A stretch of DNA of 64,000 nt, from NCBI GenBank assembly GCA_963575745.1, contig CAUYUJ010000895.1:1-64000 (forward strand), read 5' to 3'. This document shows positions 56,871 through 64,000 of this stretch, one piece after another. Both the position numbers and the translations under genes were made by a program. How positions within the stretch are numbered: position 1 is the stretch's first letter; every line of letters starts with the position of its first letter. Origin of the DNA: Prorocentrum cordatum. Its lineage: Eukaryota; Sar; Dinophyceae; Prorocentrales; Prorocentraceae. Under the pieces are notes generated by a model, which had not been told where the DNA came from, did no database searches, and worked only from the letters and a program-made list of their open reading frames with translations.

Positions 56871-56910
<40 letters not shown>

Positions 56911-56912
56911 GC

Positions 56913-56952
<40 letters not shown>

Positions 56953-56955
56953 CCG
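56815..56955. repeat. GTT microsatellite
   Basis: GTT with GCT interruptions. Confidence 0.95.
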
Positions 56956-57114
56956 TGCCATGCTGTTGTTGCTGCTCTTTGTGCTGTTGTGTGTGCTGAT
57001 GTCCCAGCTCTCCTGCGCTGGGTTCTCGTTCTGACCAGAGCACTGCGGTCGCGTCTCCTCCTCCTCTCGTCCCTCCTCCGCCCTTCCCTCCCAGCCTGCG
57101 AGGCTGCCTCCCAA

Positions 57115-57690
57115 CTCGCCATCCCTGGGGGGGCCGCGAACTGTGAAACTGTCGCCACTTTCGAAGGCTCCCGGAGGGTCCAGCGGAGTGACGCGCTACC
57201 CAGACTCAGGTTCGACCTCGCCATCCTTTCGGGGCTGCGAGCTGCAAAACTGTTGCCACTTTCGAGGGCAGGGTCCAACGGAGTGACACGCTACGCGGGC
57301 CCAGAGTAGACCTCGCCATCCCTGGGGGGCCGCGAAATGCAAAAACTATCGCCACTTTCGAGGGCATGGTCGAACGGAGTGACACGCTACGCGGGCCCAG
57401 ATTAGACCTCGCCATCCCTGAGGGGGGTTGCGAGCTGCAAAACTGTCCCCACTTTCGAGGGCTGCTGGGGGGGTCCAACGGAGTGCCGCGCTGCGCAGAC
57501 TCAGGTTCGACCTCGCCATCCCTGGGGAGCTGCGGAATGCAAAACTGTCCCCGCGTCCGAGGGCAGGATCCAACGGCATGACACGCTACGCGGGCCCAGA
57601 TTAGACCTCGCCATCCTTTGGGGGGGTTGCGAGCTGCAACGCTGTCCCCACGTCTGAGGGCTGCTGGGGGGGTCCAGCGAAGCGACGCGC
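57115..57690. repeat. ~100-bp satellite block 1
   Basis: Six units of CCTCGCCATCCCTGGGGG..GCGAACTGTGAAACTGTCGCC..TTTCGAGGGC..GTCCAACGGAGTGACACG. Confidence 0.88.
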
Positions 57691-58139
57691 CACGCAGACT
57701 CTCAAATCCGCCACCCGTCTTGCAGCGGCTGGTGTGCGTCGGGCCCGTTCGCCTCCTGCGAAGCAGTCACTCGGGGGCCCCCCGACGCGTCGGGGCCCAA
57801 ACTGCGTGCGTTTGTGTGGCCAAATCCTTCCGCGTGTAGTCTTCCAGGAAGAGAACGGCGTCAAGCCCAACACGTTTAGGAAGGGGGGTCCTGTGGGCCC
57901 TCACCCCTCCCCGCTCCCCCAGCGGCGCCCCCCCCCCCGCCCGCCCGAGCGCGGTCGCGGAATCGCGCAGCAGCGCAACCGGACCCGCCACCGGGCCTTG
58001 TGCCCAGTGGGCGTGTTAGAATGCTTGCTGTTGCCTGGGAGCTTTCTTTAATTGTCTAAGGCCACGCCCCCCCTCGCCGCACGCGTGTTTGAAACGCCAC
58101 CCCCCTGAACTTGCTTCACGGCGAGCTTTTCGGCCTCCA

Positions 58140-58700
58140 GATGGTCAAGATGGCCTCTAAGATGGCTTCCAACACAACAGTAGCGACACCAAAACGAGTC
58201 AAAATGGCATAAGACTGCTCAAGACGACTCAAGAGGCTTGCGAGACAACCTCAAGACGGCCCACGAGGCCGCCAAGACGGCCTAAGAAGGCTCCGAGAGG
58301 CCCTCCAGGGGAGCCCGAGGAGGCCCAAACCATTCATATTCCGATGGTTTTTGAAGGATTCTGCAATTCGTTCAGTCTTGGGTTTCCGACCGCCCAAGAC
58401 GGCCGAAGGGACTTCCAGGATAGCTCGAGGACAGCCCGTGTGGCCCCCAAGACGGCCCAGAGAGGCCCCCAAGACGGCCTCCGAAGGCGGCAGACGGGCC
58501 AATCGCTTCCTTAAGATGACCCAGGAGCCCCCAAGAGGCCCTGGGAGGCCCCCGAACGGCCCCCAAGCGGCTCCCAGGCAGACGGGCCAATCGCCTCCCC
58601 AAGACGGTCCAAGAAGCCCCAAGAGGCTTCAAGATACCCCCCAAAAGCCCTAGGAGGCCCCCCAAAGGCCCCCAAGAACCCCCCCAAGGGGCTCCCAGGA
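58140..58700. repeat. CCAAGAGGC-type degenerate decamer repeat
   Basis: Same family as 17.5 and 50.7 kb (CCAAGACGGCC, CCCAAGAGG). Confidence 0.68.
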
Positions 58701-58949
58701 GGCCCTCAGGATGTTGCAAGAAGACTCCAAAAAGTTGTCCCCTCCTTCTAATTTTCTCCATCTCCTCCTCCTCCTCCCCCTCCTCCTTCTCCTCCTCCTC
58801 CCCCTCCCCCTTCCTACTGCTCGGGTCGGAATCACGACTCGTGCCAGTTCAGACCACTGTGAACTCGACCTCCTTCCTACCGCGCGGACGAAGACGAAAT
58901 CGAGCTCACGACCCGTCCTTATCAGACCACTCGTCGGAATGGCGCGGTT

Positions 58950-59612
58950 ACTACACTCAGCCTCCTTCGTGCTGAGCTGTTGCGCAGGTGCGGCGGCTCG
59001 CCGCAGGCAGCTGGGTTACACCTCGCCGTTCCTGAGAAGAAACACGAACTGCGAGACTGTCGCCACATTCGTTTCGAGGGCTTCTGGGGGGTCCGGCGGA
59101 GCGACGTCCTACGCAGACTCAGATTACACCTTACCATCCTGGGGGGGGCGGCTGGCTGCGACCTGTGACGCCATTAGCACGATCGAGTTCAGCTGGGGGG
59201 TCCATTGGAGTGACGCGTTACGCAGACTCAGGTTCGACCTCGCCGTCCTTGGAGGTCTGCGACCTGTGAGACTGTCGCCTTTTTCGATGGCTTCTGGAGG
59301 GTCCGGCGGAGTGACGCGTTACGCAAGCTCCAATTTGACCCCGCCATCCCCAGGGACGGGGGGGAGGCTGCGAATTGCGAAACTGCCACCACTTTCGAGG
59401 GCTGCTGGAGGGTCCAGCGGAGCGACGCGCTACGCAGACTTAAACTAGACCTCGCCATCTCTGGGGGGCGGGCTGCGAACTGTGAAACTGTCGCCACTTT
59501 CGAGGGCTGCTGGATGATACAAATGACTGACGCGCCACGCATGCCGAAATTAAACCTCACCATGCCTGGGGGGCGGCGAATTGTGAAACTGTCGGTGCGG
59601 TCTGAAAGATGC
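58950..59612. repeat. ~105-bp satellite block 2
   Basis: Six units of the same satellite as 57.1 kb, more diverged. Confidence 0.85.
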
Positions 59613-59974
59613 GTGAATGAGGCGGGGACGCTGGCGTGCGAGCTAGGCCTTGTGCGCTTCCTGCGCTAGCTACGGACAGCTGGTGCCAGAACGACATGGC
59701 GCGGGCAACGCTACTTGTCCAACGTGCCAGTCGGAAAACAACGCCACCATCCCTTTCTCATCCCGCCTCTTTCGTCGTCGTCCTCGTCCCCCTTCCACCG
59801 TGTCCCTGCTGCTGCCACACTGGCTTTTCGGCCCCCCTTTTCCGTCCTTCTCCTGCCCCGCATTCCCGCCCCCATTCTTCTTCGAGCCGTCCACCCCCCT
59901 TCCGTCCTTCTTCTGCCCCGCGTTCCCGCCCCCGTTCATCTTCGTTCCTAAAGCCTCTTTCCTCGTCCTTCTAT

Positions 59975-60125
59975 CGCTGTCCTGTGAGTCGTGCGACGCG
60001 CGCGCATCCGATGTAGCTTGCCCAACAACTTACGACGCCTGCGCTGTCGTTGTCCATGCGCATTTTGGCCAACTCCTCTTCTCACTGGTACAGATGGGCC
60101 GGGTACGTCGCAAGGTAATTTCCCC
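59975..60125. repeat. ~145-bp direct repeat, copy 1
   Basis: Shares CTGTCCTGTGAGTC.TGCG, TTGC.CAACA and GGGTACGTC.CAAGGTA with 61490-61635. Confidence 0.7.
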
Positions 60126-60239
60126 AGGCTGGGGTCGCGACCTTCACCTCCCGCCTCCTTCTACTCTCCTCCCTCCTCCTCTCCTGCCCTGCCTCTTACT
60201 TGCCTAGTAACTGCCAGCCAGCCTGCCTCCTACCTCGCC

Positions 60240-61470
60240 AGCCCGGAAGTGCTGCGAAATGTGAACCAGCCGCCGCTTCCGAAGGCTGCTGGGGGGCCAG
60301 CATCGTCTGGGGCTTCGCGGACTCCGGTTAGACTGCGCCATCCCTAGGGGGCTGCGAACTGTGAAACTGTCCCCACTTTCGAGGGCTGCTGGGGGAGCAG
60401 CATCGTCGGGCGCTTCGCGGATTCAGATTAAACCTCGCCGTCCCTGGGGGGACTGCGCACTGTGAAACTGTCCTCACATGCGAGGGCTGTAGGGAGGGCA
60501 GCACAGTCGAGGGCTGCGCGGACTCAGGCAGGGGGGGGTGCGAAATGCGAACGTGTCGCCGCTTTCGACGGCTGCCGGGGGGGCAGCGGGGAGCCGTCAT
60601 ACGCGGACTTATTGTACCTCGCCGTCGCTGGGGGACTGCGAAGTGCGACGCTGTCGCCACTGTCGAAGGCTGCTGGGGGGGGGGGCAGCGTACTCGGGGG
60701 GCTGCATGCGCGGACCTAGATTCGAATGCGCTATCCATGGGGGCTGCGAACTGCGAAACCGTCGCCACTGTTGAGGGCTGCTGGGGGGGGGGCCAGCGGG
60801 GTGACGTCATGCGCGGCCTCAGGTTAGCCCTCGCCATCAATCGCTGGGGGGCTGCAAACTGAGAAATGGCCTTCGCTTTCGAGGGCTGCGGGGGGGTGTA
60901 GCAGGGCAAGCGCAATGGCATCATGCGCGGACACAAGCTATACCTCCTCATTCCTTGCGGGCTGCGAACTTCGGAATTGATGCCACCTTCGAGGTCGGCT
61001 AGGGGGGCCAGCGGAGTTGCGTCACACGCGGCCTCAGATTGGACCTCGCCATCCCTGGGGGGGGGGCAACGAGCTGAAACATTTCCTTCACTTTCAAGGG
61101 CTGCTGGGGGGCAACAGAGCCAGCGGAGTGGCATCATACGCGGGCACAGGCTATGCCTCCCCATTCCTTGTGGGCTGCAAACTCCGAGATCGACGCCACC
61201 TTCGAGGGCTGCTGAGGCGGGCCGACGGAGTGACGTCACGCGCAGACTCAGATGAGACCTCGCCATCCCCGGGGGCTGCAAGGTGCGAAGCTGTCGCCGC
61301 TTTCGAGGGCTGCGGGGGGGGGGCAGCGGAGTGACGTCTCAGTGCCGCCATCCCCTGGGGGCTGCAAGGTGCGAAGCTGTCGCCGCTTTCGAGGGCTGCG
61401 GGGGGGGGGGCAGCGGAGTGCGTTCCGCTGCGCAGATCGGGGCGGGACCTCGCCAGCCCTGGGGCGCCTC
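60240..61470. repeat. ~110-bp satellite block 3
   Basis: About ten units of the same satellite with a G-run (up to 11) and GCAGCG-GGAGTGACGTCA in the spacer. Confidence 0.87.
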
Positions 61471-61489
61471 GCGCCTCGCCCTTCCACGG

Positions 61490-61635
61490 CTGTCCTGTGA
61501 GTCATGCGGCGCGCGCCTGCTATGTACTTCGCTTGCGCAACACATGACGGCTTCTGCGTTAGCGTGATCCACGCTCCATGCCAGCCCGGCCAACTCCTCA
61601 CTTGATGCAGACGGGTTGGGTACGTCACAAGGTAC
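61490..61635. repeat. ~145-bp direct repeat, copy 2
   Basis: Partner of 59975-60125; lies between satellite block 3 and a family-H element. Confidence 0.7.
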
Positions 61636-61639
61636 TCCG

Positions 61640-61810
61640 AGATTCTTAATCAGCGTCGGGGGGCGTCACCCCCGCCGGCAGCCCCACGTCGACCCCCGTC
61701 GCGGGCAGCCACCGCGCGCCGACGGCGCTCCGACCCCCGTCGCGGCGCGACGACGAGGCGAGGTTGACCCCCCGTCGGGTGGTACCCTCCCTACGCTTAT
61801 TAAGAAAGCA
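61640..61810. mobile_element. Family-H element copy 2
   Basis: About 90% like 55065-55238 by eye, same orientation, with ends TTCTTAATCAGCGTCGGGG and TACGCTTATTAAGAAA. Confidence 0.78.
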
Positions 61811-61904
61811 AGAGTAAGTGGTTGTTGCGTTCATGCCTCCGTACTCGTATGCATGTAAGATGTCTGTACGTCTGCTTTTGCATCGACATAATTTCCAGGC
61901 GAGA

Positions 61905-62245
61905 AGGAGGAGAAGGAGAAGGAGGAGAAGGAGGAGGAGGAGGAGGAAGGGGAGGAGGAGGAGGGGGAGGAGGAGAAGGAGGGGGAGAAGCAGAAGGGGG
62001 AGGAGGAGGAGGAGGAGGAGGAGAAGAGGAGGAGGAGGAGGAGGAGGAGGAGGAGGAGGAGGAGGAGGAGGAGGAGGAGGAGGAGGAGAAGAAGAAGAAG
62101 AAGAAGGGGGGGAGGAGGAGTTGGTGGTTGGAGGAGGAGGAGGAGGAGGAGGAGGAGGAGGAGGAGGAGGAGGAGGAGGGGAGGAGGGGTAGGAGGAGGA
62201 AGAGGAAGAGGAGGAGGAGGAGGAGGAGGAGGAGGAGGAGGAGCT
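61905..62245. repeat. GAG microsatellite
   Basis: GAG/AGA, just downstream of the coiled-coil ORF. Confidence 0.95.
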
Positions 62246-62478
62246 CTTTCCGAGCTCTTTCAGGCCGCCACTTCGTGGCTCGCCTGCGCGAGCGCGCTGT
62301 GGGCGCGCGCGCGCAGGTCGGCCGCCCACAACAGTGCTTGCACTGCGCGCAGGCGGCGCGGGCCAGGAACGCCAACCCCAGGGGAAGCGCAGCTATCTTC
62401 GCACACCGCGCAGCCCCGCGGGCTAGGGGTCCACAGGCCGGGTACAGCTCTAAGCATTACACAGCCACAGGCCGAGAC

Positions 62479-63522
62479 TCAGAGCATCTTCTTGTCCGCC
62501 CCCTCGTCCTGCTGCCCCGCCTTCGTGTCGCGCTCGGCCTCCCTCGCGGCCTCAGCTGCCCCCTGGCGCGCGGCCGCCGCCCGCAGCAGCGCGGCCTGCG
62601 CCGTCCGCGCCGCGGTCTCCGTCGCGCGGGCGTCCGCTTGCGCCGCGGCCAGCTGCGCGCGGGCGTCTGCGGCGCGGCGCTGCGCGTCGGCTAGCCGCTC
62701 GGCCCTCGGCCCGCCGCGCGCGAGGGCCTCCTCGCCCTCGGCCGCTCGGAGCCGTCGCAGCCGCGCGCTGGGCTCCTTCGCCTGCAGCGCGAAGCCCGCC
62801 AGGTCCGCCCAGCGCCGCTCCGCAGCCTGCTCCTCGCGTCGCTGCCGAGCGGGAGGGGGCGGTGGCCTCGGCTTCGGGCGGAGCCTCTCGGCTTGCGCCT
62901 GGCGCCTAGCCTGGGCGAGGCGCTCCGTCGCCGTCGGCGGGTCGGCTGCCCTCGCCGCCTGTCCCGCAGCTGGCTTCAGCGCCCTGGCCTCGGCGTGCTG
63001 CGCGACTGGCGGCGTCAGCTGAGGCGCGGCCTGCGCCCTCGGGGCCTCCGCCGCGGCCTGCCGCTCCTGCTGGTCCAGGCGCGCGCGCAGCCGCGAGAAG
63101 CGCCCCGCGTCGGCCGTGGCCTGCGCCCTCCGGCTCGCCTGCAGCTGGTCCTCCACCTTCTCGTAGAAGGCGTCGCGGTCCTCGGCCTCCGCCCGCTGCT
63201 GCCGTTGCCGTTGGTCCGCCTCGTGGCGCTCGGCCTCCGCGCGCCGCCGCCGCCGCAGTCGGTCGAGGTAGGCCTCCGCTGTCAGGGGCGGGTCCTCCTC
63301 GTCCTCCGCGGCGCGGCGCTCTGCGCGCGTTCCCGCGGGCTGCAGCGCCTCGGCCAGGGCGGCGCCGAGGCGGGTGGGCGCTGAGCCGCGGTGGCTGCTG
63401 AGCGCCGCGAAAGCCGCCAGCAGCCGCTCGACGGCGCGCCCCTCCGCGCGGCGCTGCTGGGCCCTGCGCGCGGCGGCGGGCCGGTTCGGCCGGCGCCTGC
63501 GAGGCGCGGCGGCCGCCTCCAT
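62479..63522 (-). CDS. Ala/Arg/Glu-rich coiled-coil protein, unknown function
   Basis: Intronless ORF of 347 aa from ATG (63520-63522) to stop. Composition is Ala, Arg, Glu and Gln with long heptad-like stretches: ERHEADQRQRQQRAEAEDRD (about 105-120), DQLQASRRAQATADAGRFSR, and a second coil from about residue 250 (AERLADAQRRAADARAQLAA). A Pro-rich hinge (LRPKPRPPPPPARQRREEQA) lies between them. It ends in DKKML. Mixed non-repetitive codons set it apart from the pure GAG tracts on both sides (61.9-62.25 and 63.64-64 kb). Long antisense frames in GC-rich DNA mean a chance ORF is not excluded. No family recognised. Confidence 0.55.
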   Translation of the reverse strand: MEAAAAPRRRRPNRPAAARRAQQRRAEGRAVERLLAAFAALSSHRGSAPTRLGAALAEALQPAGTRAERRAAEDEEDPPLTAEAYLDRLRRRRRAEAERHEADQRQRQQRAEAEDRDAFYEKVEDQLQASRRAQATADAGRFSRLRARLDQQERQAAAEAPRAQAAPQLTPPVAQHAEARALKPAAGQAARAADPPTATERLAQARRQAQAERLRPKPRPPPPPARQRREEQAAERRWADLAGFALQAKEPSARLRRLRAAEGEEALARGGPRAERLADAQRRAADARAQLAAAQADARATETAARTAQAALLRAAAARQGAAEAAREAERDTKAGQQDEGADKKML

Positions 63523-63635
63523 GCCGCCAGGGAGGGTGCCGGGACGGCGGGGGGAAAGGGGAGGGGGCGGCGGCGCCCGGCGGCGCCCGTGGCGCTGGCT
63601 GGCCCCGAGCCCCGCGCTCGTGCCAGCTGGCGCTG

Positions 63636-64000
63636 GAGGAGGAGGAGGAGGAGGAGGAGGAGGAGGAGGAGGAGGAGGAGGAGAGGAGGAGGAGAGGAGG
63701 AGGAGGAGGAGGAGGAGGAGGAGGAGGAGAAGGAGGACGGGAGGACGGGAGGAGGAGGAGGAGGATGAGGAGGAGGAGGAGGAGGAGGAGGAGGAGGAGG
63801 AGGAAGAGGAGGAGGAGGAAGGAAGGAGGGGGGAAGAGGAGGAGGAGGAGGAGTGAGGAGGAGGAGGAGGAGGAGAGAGGAGGAGGAGGAGGTGAGAGGA
63901 GGAGGAGGAGGAGGAGGAGGTGGAGGAGTGAGGAGGAGAGGAAGAGGAGGAAGGGGGAGGAGGAGGGTGGAGGAGGAGGAGAGGAGGAGGAGGAGGAGAG
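63636..64000. repeat. GAG microsatellite, runs off the window
   Basis: GAG tract to the window end, just upstream of the coiled-coil ORF. Confidence 0.95.

Noticed and set aside
62492-63384. Plus-strand ORFs opposite the coiled-coil ORF
   Set aside because: Shorter, Ala/Ser/Cys or Gly/Leu-rich antisense frames typical of GC-rich DNA; the minus frame is longest and has coiled-coil structure.

Overview
The window looks like nuclear DNA of a microbial eukaryote, most likely a dinoflagellate. It is GC-rich and dominated by triplet microsatellites (mostly CTC/GAG, also CTA, GTC, ATT and GTT) and by many small dispersed repeat families. Coding sequence is sparse, cut into short exons and, wherever I can recognise it, on the minus strand. 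Several introns need GC-AG or GA-AG borders, and exon junctions repeatedly sit on short direct repeats containing AG|G. Relaxed donors and introns born from inserted elements ('introners') are known from dinoflagellates. I saw no operons, ribosome binding sites, tRNA, rRNA, CRISPR array or spliced-leader sequence.

Layout. 1-9.3 kb: no recognisable gene; microsatellites and repeat copies. 9.3-13.7 kb: short-period repeats, then a less GC-rich island (10.7-12.1 kb) with unrecognised minus-strand ORFs between copies of one direct repeat. 14.9-15.9 kb: an intact two-motif LAGLIDADG homing endonuclease ORF (minus). 16-24 kb: tandem repeats, a foldback element, TAGC-type pentamer repeats and the first copies of MITE family A. 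24.4-44.1 kb: one minus-strand gene for an S46 dipeptidyl-peptidase, read here as 13 exons summing to about 703 codons, with His, Asp and Ser catalytic motifs on different exons and an Arg at the position that marks DPP11-type specificity. Its introns (172 bp to 4 kb) hold microsatellites, MITEs and foldback elements. 48.2-49.3 kb: 3' part of a minus-strand RRM RNA-binding-protein gene in which two different MITEs, each with a target-site duplication, sit between segments that read through in frame when the element is removed. 57-61.5 kb: a family of ~110-bp satellite units. 62.5-63.5 kb: a single-exon minus-strand ORF for an Ala/Arg/Glu-rich coiled-coil protein between two GAG tracts.

The main message is the link between mobile DNA and gene structure. 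At least two MITE families with terminal inverted repeats are present. Family B copy 48811-49008 turns its 7-bp duplication into a GT donor and an AG acceptor, so excision restores the exon exactly. Most introns of the S46 gene carry matching 5-10 bp direct repeats at their two ends, as if made the same way, then enlarged by satellite growth and later insertions. All junctions are inferred by eye from reading frame and family consensus; no transcript or database was consulted.
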